Part shown: in pieces, positions 35,277 to 47,290 of the stretch
Position numbering within the stretch: position 1 is the first letter of the stretch
Layout of the letters: every line of letters starts with the position of its first letter
DNA from: Dryococelus australis
Lineage: Eukaryota; Arthropoda; Insecta; Phasmatodea; Phasmatidae
Assembly (NCBI GenBank): GCA_029891345.1
Contig: CM057005.1
Span: 62,265,760 to 62,329,759, forward strand
Reading direction: 5' to 3'
DNA length: 64,000 bases
Notes under the pieces: generated by a model
The model's database searches: none
The model's input: the letters and a program-made list of their open reading frames with translations, nothing else
Told to the model about the DNA's origin: nothing
Made by a program: the position numbers and the translations under genes

Positions 35277-35704
35277 ATAATCCATTTACGGTTACTTTAT
35301 TCTTTCCTGAAGCCCAGCTAAAGATATAATTCCATGATATTCCTCCGCCTGGTGCAAACTTAGCTTAACTATGTCTGAAAAATTACACGAAAGGACAACG
35401 TACAGAATTTGTGCGCTCTCTGTGTAAGATTATTTTGTATAAGAACTATTTCTTACTAGACGCTACAAAACGCATGTTTCCTAGCCGTTTTTTTTATTCT
35501 AATGATTTCTAAATGAAGCATTATAATTTATAGATAAAATATGAATAACATTTTGGTTTTTTAAAAAAAAGTAACTTTTATGAACACAAGTATAAAACGC
35601 TTGTGATACAGGGCGTATTTAGGAAATAACTAAACACGTCATACATGGGGAGATTTTTCAAAGGTTTGATTCAAAAAGGCCGAAGAAACCGTGAATAGAC
35701 TATT
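35277..35704 (-). mobile_element. MITE-G, copy G3
   Basis: AATCCATTTACGGTTACTTT at the left and GAAACCGTGAATAGACTATT at the right. The interior is the reverse complement of G1 and G2. Confidence 0.85.
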
Positions 35705-35747
35705 CCCAACAACCTTTAGTCTCGACCTGTGCATTCGAGCAGTATGG

Positions 35748-36102
35748 TAAAGGCTGTTCACGTTAAAGAGATCACTTTTGTAATCAACCTTAGAAAAAAG
35801 TCACTATCCCTACCTACATATATTTCAACGGGCGAACTGAGTTATATATGCCCAATAAAGTTGGTAACGATGATTGGAAAGTAGTTTTATATCTCAACGT
35901 CGAATAAAGTGTGTCAGGTTACCATTCGTGACAACTTAAATTATTTCTTTCATTTTCTGACCGACGCATGACGCATGAATAAAGTGACGAGGCCCACAGC
36001 AGTGTCAAATTTTGGATGAGACGGAAGACTAAACAACGTGCATACAAGACAGATCTTGAGCAGGGCTTTCAAAAGTGCTCATTTGACTGCGAACAGGCTA
36101 TA
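35748..36102 (-). mobile_element. MITE-B, copy B9 (internal deletion)
   Basis: It starts TAAAGGCTGTTCACGTTAAA and ends AAAGTGCTCATTTGACTGCG then AACAGGCTATA. It lacks about 70 bp of the family interior and faces B10 across 349 bp. Confidence 0.88.
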
Positions 36103-36451
36103 AGGGATTTATTTCTCTCTCGTGTGCGCGGCCATGCGTGTATGTACGTACAATCCCAGTTTCCACGCTGTAATGGGGTAGCGCGTATCAGGTTGCGTTG
36201 CCCGCGGTGTGGAATGCAGGCAATTACGAGCCACGTGATGACCAAAACACGCAGAGTTTTGAACGCAAATTGACGAGGCAATTAATCCCCCGGCTCGCGC
36301 GCGTTCTTGAAAGGAGTCGTCTTGCCCCCCCCCCCCCCCCCCCCAAGCCCCGAGGGATTTATTGCGCGAATACCGCTTCATCAGACGCAACTAGTCGAGT
36401 CAATTACCAGCCTACTCGCGCACCGTATCCGCGCTTGTCGAGTCGTCCAGA
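36103..36451. other. GC-rich spacer between an inverted MITE-B pair, with poly-C run
   Basis: This CpG-rich segment contains an 18-base C run at about 36327-36344. Frames on both strands that run through the C run (proline or glycine runs) are artefacts. Confidence 0.35.
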
Positions 36452-36868
36452 TAGAGGCTGTCCACAGTAACATGAGCACTTTTGAAAGCCCTTTTTAAGA
36501 TCTACTTTTATGCGCGTCGCGAATTATTCCACCTTATCTCATGGGCCTCATCACTTTCTTCATGCGTCGGTCAAGTGAAGCTATGAAATTATTAGAAAAG
36601 TAAGTATTCTTTAAATCTTCTAATTTTTACACACTGATGCATTAGAAAAGAACACAGAAAGCGGAATAAATAATATAAATTATCACAAATGGTTACCTAA
36701 CATTTTTTATTCGACGTTAAGATATGGAACTACTATCCATCTATCATTACCGACATTATCGGGCGCATGTCACTCAGTGCACCCGCTGAAGTATATGAAG
36801 GCAGGGGCAGTGACTTTTTTCTCAGGTTGATTTCGAAAGTGCTCACTTTATCGTGAACAGCTTTTATA
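36452..36868 (+). mobile_element. MITE-B, copy B10
   Basis: It starts ATAGAGGCTGTCCACAGTAA and ends AAGTGCTCACTTTATCGTGA then ACAGCTTTTATA. The interior is collinear with B2. Confidence 0.9.
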
Positions 36869-38197
36869 AAACCGTGCCGGGTTGTGGCTTGGGTAATTGC
36901 TAACCAGTTCTCTTGCTGTATGTTTGCAGGGAATTAATTTGTACGAGTGTTAACAGAGGTTTTCTTGTCACAATAGCCTGTAAGAGGTAAAAGCCTAATA
37001 AAGTTTAACGTCCAAATGCATTAAGAGTGGGGTGGACCCTCTAGGGAACCCGCGCGTCCAAGGTCAAGAAGCGAGGGAGCGATACGGGCGACACTAACAC
37101 GCACTTCTAGTGCCTCATCGCTCCTACGCGCAAGGTGTGCAGTGTTTCCGTCGCGACGCTGTACTTAGCAAATTAGACCTGTAACAGTGGGGTTTTATTA
37201 CACGCGATGAAAGACCAACATATTAAATTACGCCCGTATCTTTGTAGTTCTCTATTGCCGCTTAAGGAAATTGCACAGGCAAGATTTAAAAATGCGATAT
37301 TTGACCCTTTTCGCGAATTTTTTCTCCCAGAGTACTCTTAATACGACAGAAGTAAAACATACAGGAATAGATGATAGTTTTTTTTATGTTTTATGACAAA
37401 AAATGTATTTGCAGAACATTGATTTATCGAAATACGCGTATTCGCGCAAACAACTACTTAACAAAAACGCCGGAGTCTATCCCACTCTTAAGGCGGGCTT
37501 ACGACCATCCATCGCAGCCATTATTCGTCCGTCAGTCCGGCGAGCATGTGATATTCTTCAAAACACAGGGCTACTTTTTTTATATCCATCAAACCGTCGA
37601 GTATTTCTCAAGAATTAACTTTCAACGGACCAACGGATGGGCCGCCGCCTTCTGACGTCATTCCGTGGACGCGAATACGCACTTTAAAATAAAACTCAAA
37701 GCGGTGGATCTGAGTTTATTTATCTTTGGTGGTAAATTCAGAAATTGAAAATGTAAACAATAATAAAGTACAAATTCAGGAAGTTGAGGAAGATTTGGAA
37801 AGAAACAATATAAGTGAAGAAGAAGAAACAGAGAAAGAGAAATTTTTAAGACTAAATTGTTAAAAATGGAAGGATTCCAAGGCGGGAAGGAAAAGAAAGC
37901 AGACTCGAAATGGTCCGAGGAGAGGAGAAAGATAACACTGTGAGAAGATGAAGGAATAGTGAAGGAAGAAGGAACAACAAAGGACGCAGCATTGAAACTG
38001 TTTCGTGGTCCCTAGAAGACTCTAACTGAAAAAGAAGAAAAAAAGTACAAATTCTTACCACGGAAAAAAAAAAATTCTCTCCAAAATATTTCTCTTGAAA
38101 ATGTACTTCCTACCAAAATATACCTCCAACTAAAGAAAGATCACGATGTTAAGTTGCGACACACAAGGATTGACCGACGACGGATTATTGTGAATCG
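36869..38197. other. Unassigned DNA
   Basis: A GC-richer part lies at 37020-37160. A purine-rich stretch at 37790-38045 gives an artefactual leucine/serine-rich minus frame. No gene is recognised. Confidence 0.35.
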
Positions 38198-39092
38198 CTT
38201 TCAACTGACAAACGTAAAAATAAGCGGATGAGTGACTGACGGGTGTTGAGGATGGTTGCGAGTCTAGTCTTACTTTCAACTGACGAACGTAAAAATAGGC
38301 GGATGAGTGACTGACGGGTGTGAGTATGGTTGCGAGTCTAGTCTTACTTTCAACTGACGAACGTAAAAATAGGCGGATGAGTGACTGACGGGTGTGAGGA
38401 TGGTTGCGAGTCTAGTCTTACTTTCAACTGACGAACGTAAAAATAGGCGGATGAGTGACTGACGGGTGTGAGGATGGTTGCGAGTCTAGTCTTACTTTCA
38501 ACTGACGAACGTAAAAATAGGCGGATGAGTGACTGACGGGTGTGAGTATGGTTGCGAGTCTAGTCTTACTTTCAACTGACGAACGTAAAAATAGACGGAT
38601 GAGTGACTGACGGGTGTGAGTATGGTTGCGAGTCTAGTCTTACTTTCAACTGACGAACGTAAAAATAGGCGGATGAGTGACTGACGGGTGTGAGTATGGT
38701 TGCGAGTCTAGTCTTACTTTCAACTGACGAACGTAAAAATAGGCGGATGAGTGACTGACGGGTGTGAGGATGGTTGCGAGTCTAGTCTTACTTTCAACTG
38801 ACGAACGTAAAAATAGGCGGATGAGTGACTGACGGGTGTGAGGATGGTTGCGAGTCTAGTCTTACTTTCAACTGACGAACGTAAAAATAGGCGGATGAGT
38901 GACTGACGGGTGTGAGTATGGTTGCGAGTCTAGTCTTACTTTCAACTGACGAACGTAAAAATAGACGGATGAGTGACTGACGGGTGTGAGTATGGTTGCG
39001 AGTCTAGTCTTACTTTCAACTGACGAACGTAAAAATAGGCGGATGAGTGACTGACGGGTGTGAGTATGGTTGCGAGTCTAGTCTTACTTTCA
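38198..39092. repeat. 74-bp minisatellite, 12 units, with higher-order structure
   Basis: Each unit starts TTTCAACTGACGAACGTAAA and ends TTGCGAGTCTAGTCTTAC. Units differ at two diagnostic sites: ATAGGCGG versus ATAGACGG, and GTGAGGATGG versus GTGAGTATGG. Reading these in order, units 2-6 repeat as units 7-11, so the array has a 5-unit, 370-bp period on top of the 74-bp period. Unit 1 is the most divergent and is slightly longer. Confidence 0.97.
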
Positions 39093-40487
39093 TAAGTACT
39101 GTTGGCATCTAAACCTCCTGATAAATATTGTTAGCACAATTTAAAGTACAATTAGAGCGGATTCCGATGGAAAACTGCACCCGGCTGAACAAAACGTTGA
39201 AAAAAGTAGTACGCGCTACCAAAGTTGTCAAAAAAAATACGATTTATGTTGCGCGTGATAGAAAAATGCATGTATTTTGTAGTACTCTAAAATATTTTAC
39301 CAGCACTTTTTATATAATATTAAAAAATAATAATTACCAAGAATCTATTTATGATTAAAATTTAAACGTATATGCATTCTGGGTGATTCAGAGAGCATGT
39401 TTTGCAAGAAAACCTTCCTCGTGTAGGGCAATCGTAATAATTACTACTGTAGTTACATGTAAAAATAATTAATTGTGAAAATGTTTTATTTTAAATATAT
39501 ATATTTAATAATTTATTTTACCTACGTTTAATTTAGCAAGTTTTAGTATCTTTCGTGGCTGAAGTTTATGTGCTAAGCATCGACTATTAAAAATATTTGT
39601 TAACATTATTACTAATTTGTTGTTAAACTAGATTCATTATCAAAATTGGTTGATATAAAGTACGTTTTTTTTTTTTTTTTTTTTTTGCAAAATGTGCTTT
39701 TTGAAGCATCGACGGTGTATCTACGCTTAAAATTGTCTTAAAATATGCTATTATCAGTTAATTATGAAAACCATGTTTGCTATGTTACAAAATATATGCA
39801 TTATTATTTTGTATGCAACGTGAATCATGCTTCTGACAGTTTTTGGTGGTGTGGGTGCTTCTTTTCAATGAGTTGTTGCATGCTGCACAGACGTACTTCT
39901 ACCTTAATATCTTATATTAATGCCCGAAAAGGCCTTCGTGAGTCAGTTATCTAGAAAAATACATCTCATGTAAACTAGGTTACTTCAAACAGTCTTCGGA
40001 GAGGAACTGTTGAGACTAACTCTACTCCAGGGATCAAAAATACAAGGCTGAAGCCGCCAGAGCGATGGGAAACATCAGCACCAGGTTTTGTAGTAGGAAG
40101 TCTTTCTGGTGAAAATGGCGACTAAAGCGCATGGAAAAAGTATTAATGCCAAAAAAAAGTTTCTTCGAACTAATCAAATATTTTAATATCTTCAAACAAA
40201 AGGACGGTTGACGTTACTAAAAATACGGTTCTCTGAATATCGTGGTGAAGAACAAAACTTACAGATATATATTAATATAACATTGTGGTTTAATACATCA
40301 AACAAAGAGAAAAATAATATCTTTCATTGTTTGCAAAATAAAAAAAATTAAAAAAATTAAAAAAATATATATAAAAAAACTCCGGAGACAGGTATGAGAA
40401 GATTTGAAATAATTCGTAAAATAACATGTGGTTGAGAACACACTGCACTCTAGCTGCTCAGTAACCAGTTTGATGTCAGAAACCCGA
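39093..40487. other. Unassigned AT-rich DNA
   Basis: A T-run lies at about 39666-39686. Frames at 39128-39358 and 39745-39954 have no domain. Confidence 0.35.
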
Positions 40488-40625
40488 GGTCAACCGGATC
40501 GGCGGGTTTTCTCGGGGTTCGCCCTTTTGCCCCACCCGTTCATTCCGGTACAGCTCATACTCACCTCAATAACCCTCATCGGCTCTCAAGACCTCGCTGT
40601 TATGTGCCGCCACACACTCTTCACA
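40488..40625 (+). mobile_element. tRNA-derived SINE, copy S5 (3' half)
   Basis: CGGCGGGTTTTCTCGGGG and the tail CATCGGCTCTCAAGACCTCG are present, without the tRNA head. Confidence 0.8.
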
Positions 40626-41973
40626 CATTCGGCAGGGAATCCCCGCTGAATTTCTCTGGGTTTGAGACAGGTTGCCTACTCACTAGACCATGCTATTGCT
40701 ACCACTGTACCCTTCGTTTGAGATTTAACCGGAAACGGTGGGTCCTAGAGAGTTGCAACAAGGGAGGCTTATTTGCTACTTACATCGTCTTGCTTCATCC
40801 CATGGTATCCACAATCAATTTTACCTCACGGTGTACGTTTTGCATGCAATAAAAGGGTGCAAACCCCTATTATTTATATGAGAGGGTTGTGTACGACGGA
40901 TCATACCTACCATGTATCCACGATCTTGATTTACTTGCTCTGTACACCAATTTGTGTTCCTCTAACGTAAGTACTTTGCCTAATGTCACACGTCATGCCC
41001 TTGTCATCCACCGCCTTTAAGGGCTGCTACAACCCTTATTATTTGAGATGGACCATGGGTGTCCTATATCTGTCTTCCTCTTTTCCGGTCACGAATTACG
41101 TGCCTGAGATCGTAACACATGTTTTCTATACACGCTGCGTGCGCACCTACAAATATTAACCTCACCTCATTTAAATTCACGCCGATTTGCACCCGTAGGT
41201 TTTCTTTAATTCCAAAGTTTTTCAATTCGTTAATTTTTTTTAAAGTCAAATTCACACAAATGGAATTAAATCTTGACCATATGTTGCAGTCATTACATTA
41301 CACAATATACAGTATAGGCGGAAGTTGGTAGGACGAAGAACGAATACAGGAAACAAGAAAATAGGAGCTTCCCTTGATCATGGTTTGCTGAAAACAAGTT
41401 ACTTTGCGTTATGTTGAAGTAGTCACCAATATCGCATGGAAAGTGTAAATTTACGTCGTTTTTAATTCAATATGAATACATTCTTGAACGATCTATGGCT
41501 GTATATAACTACGGCTCAGAGTTAATGTAACCTGCTCCAGGTTAATTTCAATTTGAATCGGCCTTAAGCAATTTAACTGTCTATTCACGCTGGCGATGAT
41601 CAGGTAGCAACAAACTAAGGACGATTACTAGTATCACACAACGAACATCATAATTGCAGCAGGACGTTCAGACAGAAGGCTACGGCCGGAATTCCGCCTT
41701 ACTAAACTATAAACTTTATCCATTCCGAACTGGCAGTAGATGAACATTGCCAGTGATCAACTTAAACCCATTGGCCGGCTAGTCAACTTGTATTACGATT
41801 GCAGTAGAAAATAGTTCGGATGGCATTTTGTCATTTAGATGACAGTCAACCGCATTAAATACATTTTTTTCTTTGCTTTCTTCAATGCTCTGTGACATTA
41901 CAATAATATATGATCACCTAAGTGTAAAATTCTTGTCACATTGAAATATTTGTATTCATTGCTTTGGTTTCAG
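40626..41973. other. Unassigned DNA with a short low-copy repeat
   Basis: The CGGTGGGTCCTAGAGAGTTG neighbourhood at about 40736 resembles ACAGTGGGTCCTGGGCAATT at about 62561, suggesting a weak dispersed repeat. Otherwise nothing is recognised. Confidence 0.3.
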
Positions 41974-42074
41974 GGCAAAAACGTACCAAGTTACCCGTGG
42001 TGTACAAGAGGGCGGACGCGGTGGTAGCTGGCTACACAGCCAATACCTTCAAAGCGCGCGAACAGGTGGATTAA
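41974..42074 (+). CDS. Candidate terminal coding exon, unassigned
   Basis: A good acceptor (GCTTTGGTTTCAG) precedes a GC-rich frame of 32 codons, from QKRTKLPVVYKRADAVVAG onward to EQVD and a TAA at 42072-42074. The exon begins with two bases of a split codon. Codon third positions are G/C-rich in an AT-rich setting, which is the main support. The sequence CAG then GTGGAT at about 42063 could alternatively be a donor, which would make this an 89-base internal exon. I do not recognise the protein. It lies on the same strand as the receptor exon at 63129, but no link is shown. Confidence 0.3.
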
Positions 42075-43386
42075 TACAAGGTGCTGCCTTGGTATGGATT
42101 GAGTATAAACAACTAAACGACTTGAAAATATATATATATAAAAAGTTACATATCTAATTATTTAATATTTTTAATAGTCACTTTATGTGTGGGACATTTG
42201 TAAAGTAGTGTGGCTCCTCGATTCATTTAAATAATTTTCGAAACAAAATTTAATTAATTCAAAAATAAATTTTAGGTGTGATTATTTCAATGCGGATTCT
42301 TTAACACGTGACATGGATTATCTCATTATTATTAACTGAGGTGCGTCCCTGTCTTAGTTACTCTACGAAATCGACTGAGCGTGCCGAGTGATCGTGCAAT
42401 AGTGTGTATTACTGTCATTTCCCCAAGTTCACGTGTTCGTTTCCTTTTATTAATCTTCCCGTTCCCGCGCTGCTCGTCATGTTCAGATCCTGGTGAGCCT
42501 CGAACTGTCGAAGGGAAATGATCACGCGCCAGATCATCTCGCGTCGCAGGTCGAGGTGTTGAGACTTTAGACGCGAGTGTCTGGTTAGAGCATGGCGTTA
42601 TTGCGTTTCTCTGCCTCGAACACGAATGACCGATGCAATCAGTCGGTGCCTTTAAAAGCAGGCCTCGCCACGAAGGCATCTCATCTTTTTCGTAACAGCT
42701 TTATAATATTTGTATTGTGGTAATGACTGGCAAATTTTAATTATACAAACGCAACACCTAACTTTTAATAAGCGTCATTTTGTATTTAAAAAATATAAAA
42801 CTAATTGATATTTTAAATTATACTAATTCTGAGATAATTACACGTTCATAGTTTATACGCCATAAAATGTATGTACAAACATAAAGGACTAAATATTAAC
42901 TCTCCACTGGAATGTTTTTAATATTATTTCTTTAAATTTTATTAGCAAATAAAGCGTATAATACCGTAGGTGTCTTCAAACCTTAAGTATTGCTGCGTTT
43001 CAGTTACGTTTATGTTAAGTATATGTTTTTTTACCTTGCGCAAGCAATGCTTTACATTCTTCTTAACTTCGCCTCATCACAACAGAAGTAAACAACTATT
43101 ACCCATTCTGCCTTGGCCAGCGTGAGGAATACGTGACTTATATGGCATTAGTAAAATGTTTTATGTTGTGTTATTTATTTATGGTATCACTAGATCCTCT
43201 TTTCATTCTCATACTTTCTAAAAGGTATTGGTCCATCAAATGTTGTATCCATCTGCATTTATTGCCACAATTTCTATTTTTGAAATCTTACAGAGATACT
43301 TAACCCAGCAGGGCTTAAATAATAACTTTCCAAAATGTGTCAACACCTTATACATTTTTTGCCTTTGTCGTCTTCCACATTGTAAC
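42075..43386. other. Unassigned DNA with a GC-rich island
   Basis: 42420-42680 is CpG-rich. It contains a 115-codon minus-strand frame (42332-42679) that is arginine/serine-rich and has no recognised domain. It may be a promoter-like island or untranslated exon. The rest is AT-rich. Confidence 0.3.
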
Positions 43387-43815
43387 TATAGGCTGTTCAA
43401 CGCTAAAATGAGCACTTTTGAAAGTCCTGCTTAAGATCTACTCGTATGGACATTGCGCATTTTCCGCTTTATGTAAAATTAACTGTGCCACTGGCTTTAT
43501 CCCTTTATTTAGGCGTCGGTCAAGTAAAACTATGAAATTATTATAAAACTAAATATTCTATCAATCTGATTATTTTTACACTTCGAGGGATTAAGAAAAA
43601 ACACCAATCGAAATAAATAACTAATGTTAAAAACAATTGGTCACCTAACGCTTTTTGTTCGACGTTCATATATGGAACTACTTTCCATCTATCGTTACCA
43701 ACATTAATGGGCTTATGTCACTCAGTGCGCCCGTTATAATATATGCAGGTAGGAGCAGTGACTTTTTTCTAAGGTTGAGTTCAAAAGTGCTCACTTTATC
43801 GTGAATAGCCTTTAC
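43387..43815 (+). mobile_element. MITE-B, copy B11
   Basis: It starts TATAGGCTGTTCAACGCTAA and ends AAGTGCTCACTTTATCGTGA then ATAGCCTTTA. It is full length. Confidence 0.9.
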
Positions 43816-44483
43816 CAAAATGAAATAGGTGATGACTTCGTGCGGCAACTATAGAGATGGCACTAACAACGGCGATAACACAAATACCAGTTTTACTAAG
43901 TAACTATGCAACTACTTACCTGTTATTTATCGGTAAGAAAACTAAATATCTGATATATACATTAAGAGAGTAACGAAAAACACATACTAAAAAAATGGTA
44001 CGGGGTCCGTTCCTCTTTGCTGGCATACTTTAGAACTATGGTCACCCGCAGGTATTAATACTATTTGAAGCCTACGTGATTCTGCTTGAAGTTTGACAAT
44101 TCTCTGCCCTGTTACATTCGAAACACGGATCAGTGACATAGGTATGTGAAACGCAAGTCACTGAAGGTCAGTTAACTGTTACAAATAGGTGAATTGGCCG
44201 TTTTAACTGTGACCCACAGCTGGTTTCACTGGCATTCAATGGGTGTCACCATTAAATAATTGAAACAATATGTAAGCTTGCACTGATTTGCAGCGAAACT
44301 TTTTACCTTGATATCGTTGATCTGGAGCCGTTGTGATTATTTCAAGTTTACAGCAATTACATCAAATAAATGCATTTGCGGCTCATTCGACGCAAAGGTG
44401 GTGTACCAGTAATATAAACAGCATGTACGTATTTTACTATTTTACAGAACCATGCCGACAATGTTGGCATATTTTTAGCAAAA
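43816..44483. other. Unassigned DNA
   Basis: No gene or repeat is recognised before the foldback element. Confidence 0.35.
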
Positions 44484-45027
44484 TGAAATACTTGGATAAA
44501 ATAAAAATAAACGTAAAAAACTTTTAAAAGCAGCCTTTCATGTATAATTGCACTAAAAAGAGAAAAATAATTATAACAGTTACACAATTAGTAGAACTTG
44601 TAAGATGTGGTCGAACAGCCGTAATAAACTTTACTACAAATTAATATGTTTGTATCAATTTATATTTAATATATAAAAGCTTGGCGCAATGTAGAACGTA
44701 TACCTCATTTGCGTTAGTCGTAAGCACATATCTTGCGTAAGGCTCTTAACTATTCACAATATAGAACGTATATTACATTTGCGTAAGCATAGGAAGAACA
44801 TATCGTGCGTAAGGCTCTTGACTATTCGCGCCAAGCTTTTATATACTAAATATAAATTGAGTCAAACATATTAATTTGTAGTAAAGTTTATTATGGCTGT
44901 TCGACCACATCTTACAAGTTCTACAAATTGTGTAACTATTATAATAATTTTTCTCTTTTTAGCGCATTTATAAATAAAAGGTTGGTTTTAAAAGTTTTTT
45001 TACATTTATTTTATTTTTCACTTTTTA
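44484..45027. mobile_element. Foldback element L with ~200-bp arms and duplicated core
   Basis: Left arm 44484-44683 and right arm 44828-45027 are reverse complements over about 200 bp. Examples are GTAGAACTTGTAAGATGTGG against CCACATCTTACAAGTTCTAC, and ATATAAAAGCTTGGCGC against GCGCCAAGCTTTTATAT. The 144-bp core is two direct 72-bp copies (44684-44755, 44756-44827), each ending GCGTAAGGCTCTT then ACTATTC. There is no coding capacity. It is probably a foldback-type MITE; a hairpin RNA source is the alternative. Confidence 0.88.
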
Positions 45028-47290
45028 GTCTCCAGCCATGTGTTTGTATCACGAATATGTCTTTCCCTTGCTAGGAAAGATCTCCATTATGTATCGTGAT
45101 CGACCAGTAGTTCGCTTTCATTCCGATACGGGACATACTGTAGGAGAAAACTATAATGATAGTTTTCAGAACCGTTTGCCGCTACAAAATAGGGCACGCG
45201 CACAACAGCAGTGACACTTCTAATCTCCGTTCTACTATTACTCGATTCTCTAAAACAAACTCAATAAGTCGTTTACTGCATGTAGTTGTGGAGTTCCTAT
45301 GACCACCTTCCGGCTCCATCATCAGATAAGCTCAGTGGTACCTTCACATTGTATTCCCATGGGAACTACACATGGATGCGAAATTTCAGTTCAATTGGAT
45401 AATGGGAAGTGGTTTAAAATCAACGTGGAAAATTTCACCCGAACGTACTAACAAAGCAAATTAAATAAAAGTTTGTAAAAAAAACTTTCTTTGTGATTTT
45501 ATCTGGTTTGAATGTCAAGAATAATTTGTCTTTGTAAACTGCTATAGTAATAGTTAGAGGCGCACACATCTATAGAGCCTTCTCACTGATAAATGGCCAT
45601 GATCTATATTTTTGGGTTGTAAGTGATTAGCCATTCCAGATTCAATTAAGATCGTAATTCATTTAGACGTGTTTTATGATATTGCCTAGATTTTCACGAC
45701 TATCTTCCTCGTTTCAGAAAAACTACACACACAGTCTAATTGCAAGTTAGCATAGCAACGTAAGCAGTTCAAGCTCTGTCTACTAGAGTATGCTTTCTGC
45801 ACCACCGATCGCGTTTAACCAAATGCTGACGTTTTAAAAGCGCATGTACATTCTGATGTGATTATGTCAGTATTGCAAATTTTATTACTTGTGTATTTAC
45901 GTTAATGTTTTAACACTTAGAATTAAGTGCCATGTGGTTTTCACGGCACCGCACTGAATTGGAGCGGAAAAATAAGTCCTTCAGAAGAACAAATGATGGA
46001 AAGAAAACACGAAGTACATATTGAATCAAACCATATTTTAAGAAAATTTATCAAATATGTGCTACTGTAAGATATATAAAGTGCTACTATTAGAATATAA
46101 TATAATATCCTATCTGGAAATAGCAAAACAACTAAAATGTGTAAACCTGAAATACTCACAAAGGCTCCATATCAGTGTAACCACTGGAAATAACTCCACT
46201 CGAAATCAGTGATGGCTTACTGATTGTTTCGATGGTTGGAACAGTACAGGGAACACGGGAAAGAATACGCATTTCAGCTGAGCATTAAACTATATCTCCT
46301 TGCTCCAACATCTCTGTTTTTGTTTTTCAGCAGTAGTATTGAAACAACGTGGTTTCGAGTCCATGTTTGAGCAATGTTAATGTTAGGAAGAGCTATGAAA
46401 CGTTAGTACGCTACTTATCACTCAGTTTTATTGCAGCTATACTATTATATTAAAGTGAAGAAAAATATTTTTTCTATTTGGAACTGCGAGTCCGATGGAA
46501 AATTGGCCGTGAGCATACGTCCAAGTCACTGCCTGGCCACTTAATTTCAAGAATTATCTTGTCGACGGGGCAAGTCATTGCTGTAGACGTGACCAGGAGA
46601 CGAAAATCTGTCTACCAAACCTTCAAGTTTCGATCGAAATTTACTGCGTTTTTTTATTATTTCCTCTGAAATTTGGGCAATTTCGTTACTCCGATGTCTT
46701 AGTTTCCAGTTCATTCGACTGATTCGCTATGTCGTTAGCAGTTTGCAAGCTATTAACGGTCACGGTGAACTAAGCACTTTTAAAATTAAAATTGTGAATA
46801 TGTCACTGCCGGTAACTGATGCACAAGCACTAATTAAAATACTAGTGGTAAAATTGGCCACCACATGGGGAAAACTGTATCCGTGTCTTAAAGCTGTATT
46901 TACATTATGCAGTTTGAAATTGTGTGCGTCGGCTTATTTCATTTTGTTTCTGCTTGTTTTATGGGTATGAAAAAAACAGCAATTGACATATTAACAACGT
47001 ATGTACACTACAATCTAAACAGGTATAACTGATCCAAATCAGCGAATTCGACAGAGCTGTCGAAACTGCTCCACTTGAAACAGTAAAATGCTAATGATAA
47101 TTTTAGTTGCTGGTATTTTTACTGATTTAACAGAGCGATTTATAGTGAACTGCACGGGCCAAACAGTAAAACCTCAGTGCAGTCCACTGATTCGCCAGTA
47201 AATAACAGCTCATTGACTATACTATATATCCAACAAAATAATTATACTGATTATAATCTCTAATATATAAGATATATATATATATATAAA
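45028..47290. other. Unassigned AT-rich DNA
   Basis: I see no gene. 46758-46830 resembles a very worn MITE-B start (GGTGAACTAAGCACTTTTAA, then ATGTCACTGCCGG). Frames at 45941-46159, 46478-46669 and 46743-46970 are unsupported. Confidence 0.35.

Noticed and set aside
37790..38061. Leu/Ser-rich minus-strand frame
   Set aside because: It is the product of a purine-rich low-complexity stretch, with no domain.
38198..39092. CRISPR array
   Set aside because: The units are contiguous 74-bp tandem repeats with no unique spacers, and the genome is eukaryotic.
44357..44587. Minus frame overlapping the foldback arm
   Set aside because: The sequence is inverted-repeat DNA without codon bias.
46743..46970. 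75-codon + frame resembling a small hydrophobic protein
   Set aside because: The start overlaps a worn MITE-B-like segment, and there is no codon bias or signal.
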